Notes under the pieces: generated by a model
Database searches by the model: none
What the model saw: the letters and a program-made list of their open reading frames with translations, nothing else
Told to the model about the DNA's origin: nothing
Shown here: positions 23,957-31,550 of the stretch, piece after piece
Position numbering within the stretch: the stretch's first letter is position 1
Layout of the letters: each line of letters starts with the position of its first letter
NCBI RefSeq assembly: GCF_026341035.1
Contig: NZ_JAPEOQ010000002.1
Location: forward strand, 310,001 to 374,000
Length of the DNA: 64,000 nt
Origin: Streptomyces sp. NBC_01016
GTDB taxonomy: Bacteria > Actinomycetota > Actinomycetes > Streptomycetales > Streptomycetaceae
Reading direction: 5' to 3'
Position numbers and translations under genes: made by a program

Positions 23957-25197
23957 TGCGTGCCTCCGTAGGGCATGGTCCAGGGCTCGCCGGAAGCGGG
24001 TGCTTGGTAGGGGCCGGGGAGCGGTTCGGTGGGATCTGGCGCTTCCGTGTAGCCGGGCGCTTCCTTATAGACGTCTTCGTAGGCGCCGCTGTTCATGCCG
24101 TCTCCGTAGGAGGCGGGGTAGCCGGGCACGCCTCCGTAGGGGGTGTCGTACGTCGGGTCGTACTGGGAGGGCGGGGCTGGGGCCGGGGGTGGCGGGGAGG
24201 GGGCGGGCCAGCGCTCGGTGGGTGCGGCCGGCATGGCGGCCGTGGGGTCCGCGTACTGCTGCAGGTATGGGACCGACTGCGTGGGCAGCTCCTCGCGGGG
24301 GAGAGCGGACACCGCGCGGTAGGCGGCCGCGAAGCCGATGTCGGCCTGCGTCGGGGGAGCGGGTTCGAAGGTGGGCTGCGGGGCGGGCTCCGGGCGGGAC
24401 TGCGGGGCGGCCGGTGCGGGCTCGCTGCGGGGCTGCGGGAGGGGTGACCCGGCCCGCCTGGTGCCGCCCGCGCGCGGTCCGGCGTCCAGGAATTCGAGGA
24501 TGCGCACCGCCACCTTGCGCCGTACGGCCTGCGGCGACGCCCGAAGGGCGATCGCGCCGGCGACCGCGACCAGGGCCAGGCAGTACAGGACGGTCACGTA
24601 CGCCTTCGCGGGCCGGCCCGAGTACAGGCCGTGCATGAGGGCGAAGCACCAGGCCGGGTAGGCGAGCATGTGGGTCGCGCGCCAGCGGGTGGCGAGCCGG
24701 GCGGGGGAGGCCATGGAGCTGCGCAGCGCGCCCGTGACGCCTGTGGCGATCATGAGGAGTCCGGCGGTCACGCCCAGGCCGATCAGGCCCGCGCTGCCGT
24801 TGAAGCCCCCGGAGAACGGGATCAGCGCGCCGAGCAGCGTCACGTGCGAGAGCGCGAGCTTCACGCTGATGTGCAGCAACAGGAAGACGAGCGAGGAGAC
24901 CGCGGTGATCCGGTGCACGGCCTGCGCGAGCAGCCGCTGCCGTGAGGTGAGGAAGACCCGGTCGGAGGCGACCAGGCCCCAGACGACGGACGAGGTCAGC
25001 GAGACCAGGCAGAGCACGCCCGCGCCGAAGTCGAGCGTCGCCCGCACAGCGTCGCTTCCGACGGACACGAGTACGGGCAACAGGAGGACGACTGCCGCGA
25101 TGAGCAGCCCTGTTCTCCTGCGACGGCCGGCACCGGGTGTGCGTGAACTCCTCGGCGTACGAAGGGAGTTCAGGGGGTGAGGGGTTCGAGGGTTCAT
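23953..25197 (-). CDS. Cytochrome b / ferric reductase-like transmembrane protein with Pro-rich tail
   Basis: About 414 residues: 6-7 hydrophobic segments (LLIAAVVLLLPVLVSVGSDA, FGAGVLCLVSLTSSVVWGLV, HRITAVSSLVFLLLHISVKL, AGLIGLGVTAGLLMIATGVT, MLAYPAWCFALMHGLYSG) with paired His (HRI, LLHIS, ATHML, LMHG) suited to two hemes b, as in ferric-reductase-like domains. A Pro/Tyr-rich cytoplasmic tail of about 150 residues follows. The start ATG 25197 is chosen for GGAG about 9 nt upstream; a longer frame reaches 25371. Coupled by 4-bp overlap to the NuoF-ferredoxin gene, it is probably the membrane half of a transmembrane electron-transfer pair. Confidence 0.78.
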   Translation of the reverse strand: MNPRTPHPLNSLRTPRSSRTPGAGRRRRTGLLIAAVVLLLPVLVSVGSDAVRATLDFGAGVLCLVSLTSSVVWGLVASDRVFLTSRQRLLAQAVHRITAVSSLVFLLLHISVKLALSHVTLLGALIPFSGGFNGSAGLIGLGVTAGLLMIATGVTGALRSSMASPARLATRWRATHMLAYPAWCFALMHGLYSGRPAKAYVTVLYCLALVAVAGAIALRASPQAVRRKVAVRILEFLDAGPRAGGTRRAGSPLPQPRSEPAPAAPQSRPEPAPQPTFEPAPPTQADIGFAAAYRAVSALPREELPTQSVPYLQQYADPTAAMPAAPTERWPAPSPPPPAPAPPSQYDPTYDTPYGGVPGYPASYGDGMNSGAYEDVYKEAPGYTEAPDPTEPLPGPYQAPASGEPWTMPYGGTQ

Positions 25198-25282
25198 GGG
25201 GGTGACTCCGAACGGTTCGGCACGGTGGTCCCACGGCCCGCACTCTAGATCGAGGCATACCGGGCAGTACGAGGTTTGAGTT

Positions 25283-25304
25283 ATCTCGCTGTTATCTACG
25301 AGAT
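25283..25304. promoter_or_regulatory. Operator-like inverted repeat ATCTCG-N10-CGAGAT
   Basis: A perfect 6-bp inverted repeat in an unusually A/T-rich pocket (TTATCTCGCTGTTATCTACG then AGAT). It lies about 85 bp upstream of the cytochrome-like gene and 105 bp upstream of the leuS leader. TTATCT also repeats with an 11-bp period. The regulator is unknown. Confidence 0.4.
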
Positions 25305-25407
25305 GTTTGGTCTTTGCGTTGTCCCGATAGGGGTCGGTACGCCGAGTAATCCCTGGGGTGGGGTGGGGCACAGGGGAAGCCCGTCGCGGGTCGAGCGAGG
25401 GCTGCGG

Positions 25408-25413
25408 TACCCT
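25408..25413 (+). promoter_or_regulatory. -10 hexamer TACCCT of the leuS leader transcript
   Basis: TACCCT followed by 6 nt and the leader-peptide ATG 25420, so the leader peptide is probably translated from a leaderless start. Confidence 0.6.
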
Positions 25414-25419
25414 GACGCC

Positions 25420-25458
25420 ATGCGTGCCGTACGCCTTCTGCTTAGCGAGCCGCGCTGA
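25420..25458 (+). CDS. Leucine leader peptide MRAVRLLLSEPR (leuS attenuator)
   Basis: A 12-residue open frame with three consecutive leucine codons (CTT CTG CTT) and a TGA stop, beginning 6 nt after a TACCCT -10. It resembles amino-acid attenuation leader peptides of Actinobacteria. Ribosome stalling at the Leu codons when charged tRNA-Leu is scarce would alter folding of the RNA between 25449 and 25530. It lies 125 bp upstream of leuS. Confidence 0.8.
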   Translation: MRAVRLLLSEPR

Positions 25459-25530
25459 TCAGTCCCGACCCGCCCCCAGGGCGTGAGGTCGGAATCGGCG
25501 CGGCGTCCCCTCCTGTGCGAGGGGCTTTTT
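25449..25530 (+). promoter_or_regulatory. Attenuator RNA: competing stems and terminator upstream of leuS
   Basis: The leader peptide's 3' end (25449-25459, GCCGCGCTGAT) can pair with 25494-25504 (ATCGGCGCGGC), enclosing a second hairpin (25465-25492, CCGACC...GGTCGG). An intrinsic terminator follows: CCCCTC (25507-25512), loop, GAGGGG (25519-25524), then CTTTTTC. A ribosome on the Leu codons would disturb the first stem. The exact antiterminator pairing is inferred, not proven. Confidence 0.65.
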
Positions 25531-25582
25531 CATTTCTGAGCACGGGCCGCTGGCAGACACAATCGATGGAGCTTTGAGGATC

Positions 25583-28495
25583 ATGAGCGAGACGAATTCC
25601 GCCGCCGCTTCCGAGGCGGCGGTCGCGCCGCACCGCTACACGGCGGTCATGGCCGCCGACATCGAGGCACGCTGGCAGGACTTCTGGGACGCCGAGGGCA
25701 CGTACGAGGCGCCGAACCCGAGCGGTGACCTGGCGGGCGACCCGCAGGTCGCGTCGCGGCCCAAGAAGTTCATCATGGACATGTTCCCGTACCCCTCCGG
25801 TGCGGGCCTGCACGTCGGCCACCCGCTGGGCTACATCGCCACGGACGTCTTCGCGCGCTTCCAGCGCATGACGGGCCACAACGTGCTGCACACCCTGGGC
25901 TTCGACGCGTTCGGCCTGCCCGCCGAGCAGTACGCCGTGCAGACGGGCACCCACCCGCGCGCGTCGACCGAGGCCAATATGGTCAACATGAAGGTCCAGC
26001 TGCGCCGGCTGGGCCTGGGCCACGACAAGCGCCGGTCGTTCGCCACGATCGACCCGGAGTACTACAAGTGGACGCAGTGGATCTTCCTGCAGATCTTCAA
26101 CTCCTGGTACGACGACGACCTGCAGAAGGCCCGTCCGATCGCCGACCTGGTCAAGCAGTTCGAGACCGGTGAGCGTGCCGTTCCCGGCGGCGGCTCCTGG
26201 AGCGGGCTGAACGAGGGCGAGCGCGCCGACATCCTGGGCGATTACCGCCTGGCGTACGCCTCCGACGCGCCCGTGAACTGGGCGCCGGGCCTGGGCACCG
26301 TCCTGGCCAACGAGGAGGTCACCGCCGACGGCCGCTCCGAGCGCGGCAACTTCCCCGTCTTCAAGTCGAAGCTGCGCCAGTGGAACATGCGCATCACGGC
26401 CTACGCGGACCGCCTGATCGACGACCTGGACGGCCTGGACTGGCCCGAGGCGATCAAGCTGCAGCAGCGCAACTGGATCGGCCGCTCCGAGGGTGCGCGT
26501 ATCGACTTCGCGGTCCCGGACGCCGATGGCTCCGGCAAGGAGAAGATCACCGTCTTCTCCACCCGCCAGGACACTCTGTTCGGCGCCACCTACATGGTGC
26601 TGGCCCCCGAGCACGACCTGGTCGAGAAGATCACCCCGGCCGCCTGGCCGGAGGGCACCCACGACGTCTGGACGGGCGGTCACGCGACCCCTGCCGACGC
26701 CATCGCCGCCTACCGCAAGCAGGCCGCCGCCAAGTCCGACGTCGAGCGCCAGACCGAGGCCAAGGACAAGACCGGCGTCTTCACGGGCGCGTTCGCGACC
26801 AACCCGGTCAGCGGCGAGCAGGTCCCCGTCTTCATCGCCGACTACGTACTGATGGGCTACGGCACCGGCGCGATCATGGCCGTGCCGGCGCACGACAGCC
26901 GTGACTTCGCCTTCGCGCGCGCCTTCGAGCTGCCCATGCGCTGCGTGGTCGAGCCGAGCGACGACCGCGGCACCGACCCCTCGACGTGGGACGACGCGTT
27001 CGTCGCGGGCGACGCGAAGCTGGTGAACTCCGCGGGCGACGAGGTGAACCTGGACGGCCTGGGCGTCGCCGACGCCAAGGCCCGCATGACCGAGTGGCTG
27101 GAGCGCAAGGGCATCGGCTCGGGCACGGTCAACTTCCGGCTGCGCGACTGGCTGTTCAGCCGTCAGCGCTACTGGGGCGAGCCCTTCCCGATCGCCTACG
27201 ACGAGGACGGCATCGCCCACGCGCTGCCCGAGTCGATGCTGCCGCTGGAGCTGCCCGAGGTCGAGGACTACAGCCCGCGCACCTTCGACCCGGACGACGC
27301 CGACACGCGGCCCGAGACGCCGCTGTCGCGCAACGAGGACTGGGTCAACGTCACGCTGGACCTGGGCGACGGCCGTGGGCCGCGCAAGTTCCGCCGCGAG
27401 ACCAACACCATGCCCAACTGGGCGGGTTCGTGCTGGTACGAGCTGCGTTACCTGGACCCGAACAACAGCGAGAAGCTGGTCGACCCGGAGATCGAGCAGT
27501 ACTGGATGGGCCCCCGCGAGGGCATGCCCACCGGCGGTGTCGACCTGTACGTAGGCGGCGCCGAGCACGCCGTGCTGCACCTGCTGTACGCGCGCTTCTG
27601 GTCGAAGGTGCTGTTCGACCTGGGCCACATCTCGTCGGCCGAGCCGTTCCACAAGCTGTACAACCAGGGCATGATCCAGGCGTACGTCTACCGGGACGCG
27701 CGCGGGATCGCCGTACCGGCCGCCGAGGTGGAGGAGCGCGACGGCGCGTACTACTACCAGGGCGAGAAGGTCAGCCGCCTGCTGGGCAAGATGGGCAAGT
27801 CCCTGAAGAACGCCGTCACGCCGGACGAGATCTGCGCCGAGTACGGCGCGGACACGCTGCGCCTGTACGAGATGGCGATGGGCCCGCTGGACGTCTCCCG
27901 GCCGTGGGACACGCGCGCGGTGGTCGGCCAGTTCCGGCTGCTGCAGCGCCTGTGGCGCAACGTCGTCGACGAGACGACCGGCGAGGTCACCGTCGTCGAC
28001 GTGCCCGAGGCGGACATCGACGTGGCCACGCTGCGCGCCCTGCACAAGGCGATCGACGGTGTGCGCGGCGACCTGGAGGGCATGCGGTTCAACACGGCGA
28101 TCGCCAAGGTCACCGAGCTGAACAACCACCTGGTCAAGTCGTACGCGGGAGGCTCGCTGCCGCGTTCCGTGGCCGAGTGCCTGGTGCTGCTGGTCGCGTC
28201 GCTGGCCCCGCACGTCGCCGAGGAGCTGTGGCGCAAGCTGGGCCACAGCGAATCCGTCGTCCACCAGGACTTCCCGGTCGCCGACCCGCAGTACGTGGTC
28301 GACGAGGCCGTGACCTGCGTCGTCCAGATCAAGGGCAAGGTCAAGGCCCGCCTGGAGGTCTCCCCGGCGATCTCCGACGAGGAGCTGGAGAAGATCGCCC
28401 TGGCCGACGAGAAGGTCGTCGCCGCGCTGGACGGCGCCGGCATCCGCAAGGTCATCGTGCGGGCGCCGAAGCTGGTGAACATCGTGCCTGCGTGA
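25583..28495 (+). CDS. leuS: Leucyl-tRNA synthetase
   Basis: 970 residues. Class I signature HVGH (residues 77-80, in PYPSGAGLHVGHPLGY), connective/editing domain (about 250-450; GYGTGAIMAVPAHDSRD), and KMGKS (736-740, in LGKMGKSLKNAV). ATG 25583 follows TTGAGGA. Family role: charging tRNA-Leu, with editing of mischarged products. Expression is probably controlled by the leader-peptide attenuator just upstream. The sequence after the stop contains partial duplicates of the gene's last codons (28482-28540). Confidence 0.97.
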   Translation: MSETNSAAASEAAVAPHRYTAVMAADIEARWQDFWDAEGTYEAPNPSGDLAGDPQVASRPKKFIMDMFPYPSGAGLHVGHPLGYIATDVFARFQRMTGHNVLHTLGFDAFGLPAEQYAVQTGTHPRASTEANMVNMKVQLRRLGLGHDKRRSFATIDPEYYKWTQWIFLQIFNSWYDDDLQKARPIADLVKQFETGERAVPGGGSWSGLNEGERADILGDYRLAYASDAPVNWAPGLGTVLANEEVTADGRSERGNFPVFKSKLRQWNMRITAYADRLIDDLDGLDWPEAIKLQQRNWIGRSEGARIDFAVPDADGSGKEKITVFSTRQDTLFGATYMVLAPEHDLVEKITPAAWPEGTHDVWTGGHATPADAIAAYRKQAAAKSDVERQTEAKDKTGVFTGAFATNPVSGEQVPVFIADYVLMGYGTGAIMAVPAHDSRDFAFARAFELPMRCVVEPSDDRGTDPSTWDDAFVAGDAKLVNSAGDEVNLDGLGVADAKARMTEWLERKGIGSGTVNFRLRDWLFSRQRYWGEPFPIAYDEDGIAHALPESMLPLELPEVEDYSPRTFDPDDADTRPETPLSRNEDWVNVTLDLGDGRGPRKFRRETNTMPNWAGSCWYELRYLDPNNSEKLVDPEIEQYWMGPREGMPTGGVDLYVGGAEHAVLHLLYARFWSKVLFDLGHISSAEPFHKLYNQGMIQAYVYRDARGIAVPAAEVEERDGAYYYQGEKVSRLLGKMGKSLKNAVTPDEICAEYGADTLRLYEMAMGPLDVSRPWDTRAVVGQFRLLQRLWRNVVDETTGEVTVVDVPEADIDVATLRALHKAIDGVRGDLEGMRFNTAIAKVTELNNHLVKSYAGGSLPRSVAECLVLLVASLAPHVAEELWRKLGHSESVVHQDFPVADPQYVVDEAVTCVVQIKGKVKARLEVSPAISDEELEKIALADEKVVAALDGAGIRKVIVRAPKLVNIVPA

Positions 28496-28540
28496 TCGGG
28501 CACATCGCGCCTGCGTGATCGGCACATCGTGCCTGCGTAA
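28482..28540. repeat. 22-23 bp tandem duplication spanning the leuS stop codon
   Basis: ATCGTGCCTGCGTGATCGG is repeated as ATCGCGCCTGCGTGATCGG and ATCGTGCCTGCGTAAGG, so the sequence encoding the last residues and stop is present two and a half times. Confidence 0.75.
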
Positions 28541-28561
28541 GGCGCTCAGGGTTGTTCCCTA

Positions 28562-28606
28562 CGGGCAGGTTGGGGGTTCCGCTGGAACCCTCGGCCTGCC
28601 CGCTCC
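28562..28606 (+). terminator. leuS terminator
   Basis: A long imperfect stem: CGGGCAGG...GGGTTCC with GGAACCC...CCTGCCCG and a short loop, followed by CTCCGTTTAC. Confidence 0.75.
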
Positions 28607-28657
28607 GTTTACGGTGGAGAGACCGGTTGGGCGGGGCGACCTTGAGGAGAGCGCGCT

Positions 28658-29380
28658 ATGGAAGCCGTGCTATTGATCATTGCGCTGATCTTCGTCGCGT
28701 TTTTGGCGTTCGGCGGGTACATGACGGTGAAGGCGGTCGGCGCCGCCAAGCGCGGGGTGGACCGCAAGGTCGAGCAGGCGCGGCGGGCGGTGGAGGACAC
28801 CACACTGCGCGCCAAGAGCTATGTGCAGCCCGGCACGGCAGCCGAGTTGGCGCAGCTGCGGCTGCATCTGCGCACCTCCATGCGGGCCACGCAGGACGCG
28901 CTGCACGCGCGCGTGGCCGAGGACGCCTCGCTCAAGGAGTCCCTCGGCCTCTTCGAGCGCCTGAGTGCGCACGGGCACGAGGTGGACGCCGAGCTGAAGC
29001 GCCTGGAGAGCGAGCCCGACAAGGGGCAGGTGGCGCGGGTGCTGCCGGAGCTCAGGACGCGCACGGAGCAGATCACGCGGTCGGCCGACGCGCTGCGGCA
29101 CGCGGCCCGCGACCGGGCCGGCCGGTTCGCGAGCGACGACCTGGACGCGCTGAGTTCGCAGATCGACCTGGAGGCCGGCGCGCTGCGGCACTGGACGACC
29201 GAGCCGGGCTCCGGAGCGGGATCTGCGGCAGCACCCGAGCCCGAGCCCGCCTGGCAGGCGCCGGGGACGGACCGCAGGCAGGGGCGCGATCGGGAGCAGA
29301 ACCGGGCCGCGATCACTCCGCCAGGTGTACGCCCCGTGTATCCGTGGGAGAAGAAACCCCGTCCGGAGAGCACGACTTGA
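28658..29380 (+). CDS. Membrane-anchored coiled-coil protein, function unknown
   Basis: 240 residues. One N-terminal membrane helix (residues 2-25, EAVLLIIALIFVAFLAFGGY), then a mostly helical region rich in Ala/Arg/Glu (RRAVEDTTLRAKSYVQ to about residue 180) likely to form a coiled coil, and a disordered C-terminus ending VRPVYPWEKKPRPESTT. AGGAGAG precedes ATG 28658. No enzyme motif. It lies between leuS and degV. It may be a cytoplasmic scaffold tethered to the membrane, but this is inference from shape alone. Confidence 0.75.
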   Translation: MEAVLLIIALIFVAFLAFGGYMTVKAVGAAKRGVDRKVEQARRAVEDTTLRAKSYVQPGTAAELAQLRLHLRTSMRATQDALHARVAEDASLKESLGLFERLSAHGHEVDAELKRLESEPDKGQVARVLPELRTRTEQITRSADALRHAARDRAGRFASDDLDALSSQIDLEAGALRHWTTEPGSGAGSAAAPEPEPAWQAPGTDRRQGRDREQNRAAITPPGVRPVYPWEKKPRPESTT

Positions 29381-29464
29381 TCGCCCGCCGACGCGCGTCG
29401 TCCGATGGCCGGGAGGCAGGGGCCGGGCTGCCGCCGGGAGACCGTGGCAGGTAATCTCCGGTGC

Positions 29465-30313
29465 ATGTCCCGCCATGTCGCGATCGTCACCGATTCAACG
29501 GCCTACCTGCCGCAGCGGACGATGGAGCGCCACGGCATCACGGCGGTGCCGTTGACCGTGGTCCTGGGTGACCGGGCGCTCGAAGAGGGTACGGAGATCT
29601 CCGCCCGCTCGGTCGCGGAGGCGCTGCAGAAGCGCCGGTCGGTGACGACGTCGAGACCCAGCCCGGAGCAGTTCGCCGAGACCTACCGCAAGGTGGCCGA
29701 GTCCGGCGCCACCGCCATCGTCTCGCTGCACCTGTCCGCCGAGATCTCCGGGACGTACGACGCCGCGGTGCTGGCCGCGCGCGAGGCCCCGGTCCCGGTA
29801 CGCGTCGTGGACACCGGAATGGTGGCCATGGCCCTCGGCTTCTGCGCGCTCGCGGCGGCGGAGACGGCCGACGCCGGGGGCACCGTCGACGAGGCGGTGA
29901 ACGCGGCGGAGAAGCGGGCCTCGGGCACCTCCGCGTACTTCTACGTCGACACGCTGGACTATCTGCGCCGGGGCGGCCGGATCGGCGCCGCGCAGGCGCT
30001 GTTCGGGTCCGCGCTCGCGGTCAAGCCGCTGCTCCAGCTCGACGGCGGCCGCATCGAACTCCTGGAAAAGGTCCGCACGTCGTCGAAGGCGATCGCGCGG
30101 CTGCAGGAGATCGCGGCCGAGCGGGCGGGCAGCGCGCAGGTGGACGTGGCCGTGCACCATCTGGCCGCGCCGGAGCGGGCGGAGGCGCTCGCGGAGTGGC
30201 TGCGCGAGCATGTGCCGGGTCTGGCCGAGCTGCATGTCAGCGAGGTGGGCGCGGTGATCGGGGCGCACACCGGGCCGGGGTTGCTGGGGGCTGTGGTCTC
30301 GCCGCGGACGTAG
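29465..30313 (+). CDS. DegV family fatty-acid-binding protein
   Basis: About 282 residues. DegV landmarks: VAIVTDSTAYLPQ at the N-terminus, SVTTSRPSPEQFAETYR, IVSLHLSAEISGTYDAA, VVDTGMVAMALGFCALAAAE, VDTLDYLRRGGRIGAAQALFGSALAVKPLL and GPGLLGAVV. Known members bind a fatty acid and act as FakB-type partners of a fatty-acid kinase. ATG 29465 has TAATCT 7 nt upstream and no Shine-Dalgarno, so it is probably leaderless. Confidence 0.92.
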   Translation: MSRHVAIVTDSTAYLPQRTMERHGITAVPLTVVLGDRALEEGTEISARSVAEALQKRRSVTTSRPSPEQFAETYRKVAESGATAIVSLHLSAEISGTYDAAVLAAREAPVPVRVVDTGMVAMALGFCALAAAETADAGGTVDEAVNAAEKRASGTSAYFYVDTLDYLRRGGRIGAAQALFGSALAVKPLLQLDGGRIELLEKVRTSSKAIARLQEIAAERAGSAQVDVAVHHLAAPERAEALAEWLREHVPGLAELHVSEVGAVIGAHTGPGLLGAVVSPRT

Positions 30314-30329
30314 GGCGGTGACTGTTCGG

Positions 30330-30449
30330 CTGGTCCGGCGGTCGCGTGCGTGCCTGCTTTGTCGGCCGCGTGTTCTCCTGGTCCGTCGGGCGCGTGCGTG
30401 CCTGTTCCGTTGGCGGCGTGCTCGCCTGATCCGTCAGTCGCGTGGGTGA
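30330..30449. repeat. 24-bp tandem repeat, five copies
   Basis: Five contiguous 24-bp units starting at 30330, 30354, 30378, 30402 and 30426, consensus about CTGGTCCGTCGGGCGCGTGC plus four bases. Units 1 and 3 are closest, as are 2 and 4, suggesting 48-bp duplication. The length is a multiple of three but no start, ribosome-binding site or neighbouring frame supports coding. It lies between degV and comEA. Confidence 0.85.
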
Positions 30450-30454
30450 CAGAG

Positions 30455-30463
30455 TTATCCACA
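30455..30463 (+). promoter_or_regulatory. Perfect DnaA-box-type 9-mer TTATCCACA upstream of comEA
   Basis: TTATCCACA matches the classical DnaA box, 71 bp before ATG 30534. A weaker TTGTCCCCG lies at 30473-30481. Streptomyces DnaA prefers TTGTCCACA, so binding is possible but unproven. Confidence 0.4.
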
Positions 30464-30533
30464 ACTGCCGGGTTGTCCCCGGGAATTGAGCAAGATCCAC
30501 GTGCCGGTGGCGCGGTGCCTACCGTCTCGTGAC

Positions 30534-31550
30534 ATGGAACTTCGATCACGGACACGGACGGCACACGCATCCAGCGGACCGGGGCGCGGCCCCGCATCGG
30601 ACAGCCGCGCCCGGCAGCGGCACGTGGTGCGGCGGCGCGCGCGGCGCAGGCGCGTCGAGGCGGAGCGGACTCGGGTGCGGGCGGAGGCGCTGTTCGCGCC
30701 GCCGGGGGCGTTGGTGGAGCCGGTGCAGGGCTCGGGTTCTGCACAGGGGCAGGCCTCGGGGCTTGCGCAGGACCGGGACCTGGCGCCCTCGCAAGGCCCT
30801 GCGCCTGCGCAGGATCAGGGCCCTGCGCCCTCGCGGCGCGAGCGGGCGGCGTTCGCCCTGCGGGACCGGTTGCCGCTGTGGGTGCAGACGCGGTGCGGGG
30901 TCGAGCGGCGCGGTGCCCTGGCGCTGGCCGTTCTCGTCGGCGTGGTGGGGCTCTTCGCCGTGCAGCACTTCTGGGCGGGGCGTACGCAGCCGGTGCGGGC
31001 GCCCGAGACGGTGCGGGCGGCGGCGCCGCGAGCCGTGGGGCCTCCGGGCGGCGGGGCCTCGCCCGCGGCGGTGGGGCAGGGGCCGGGGTCGGGACCGGGG
31101 CTCGTGGCGAGCGGTGCCACCGGGGTCGTCGTGGACGTCAGCGGAAAGGTGCGACGGCCGGGGATCCAGCGACTGCCCGCCGGGGCCCGGGTCGCGGACG
31201 CCTTACGGGCGGCAGGTGGGCTGCGCCCCGGTACGGACACCGAGGGGCTCAACAGGGCGCGGCTCCTCGTGGACGGTGAGCAGGTCGTGGTGGGCGCGCC
31301 GGCAGCGGCAGCGGCCGCCGCGCCGTCGGGAGCGCCCGTTGGGGCGTCGGCCCCGGCGGGCCCGATCGGCCTCAACACGGCCACCCTGGAACAGCTCGAC
31401 ACCTTGCCGGGCGTCGGCCCCGTACTGGCGCAGCACATCGTCGACTACCGCACGGAGCACGGCGGTTTCCGCTCCGTCGACGAGCTGCGTGAGGTCAATG
31501 GCATCGGTGATCGGCGCTTCGAAGATCTGCAGAATGCCGTACGGCCATGA
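30534..31550 (+). CDS. comEA: ComEA-type DNA-binding membrane protein
   Basis: About 338 residues. A long basic, Ala/Pro-rich cytoplasmic N-terminus, one membrane helix (LALAVLVGVVGLFAVQHFWA), an SLBB domain (VVVDVSGKVRRPGIQRLPAG), and a C-terminal double helix-hairpin-helix (IGLNTATLEQLDTLPGVGPVL, VDELREVNGIGDRRFEDLQ) that binds DNA. It stops in ATGA, overlapping comEC by 4 bp. ATG 30534 has TACCGT 8 nt upstream. Homologues bind incoming DNA for uptake; natural competence is not established in Streptomyces, so the role here is open. Confidence 0.88.
   Translation: MELRSRTRTAHASSGPGRGPASDSRARQRHVVRRRARRRRVEAERTRVRAEALFAPPGALVEPVQGSGSAQGQASGLAQDRDLAPSQGPAPAQDQGPAPSRRERAAFALRDRLPLWVQTRCGVERRGALALAVLVGVVGLFAVQHFWAGRTQPVRAPETVRAAAPRAVGPPGGGASPAAVGQGPGSGPGLVASGATGVVVDVSGKVRRPGIQRLPAGARVADALRAAGGLRPGTDTEGLNRARLLVDGEQVVVGAPAAAAAAAPSGAPVGASAPAGPIGLNTATLEQLDTLPGVGPVLAQHIVDYRTEHGGFRSVDELREVNGIGDRRFEDLQNAVRP

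Noticed and set aside
25442..28525. 1027-residue open frame antisense to leuS
   Set aside because: Shadow of leuS produced by G+C codon bias; composition is Val/Arg/Leu/Gly-rich with no family motif, while the leuS frame carries complete synthetase signatures.
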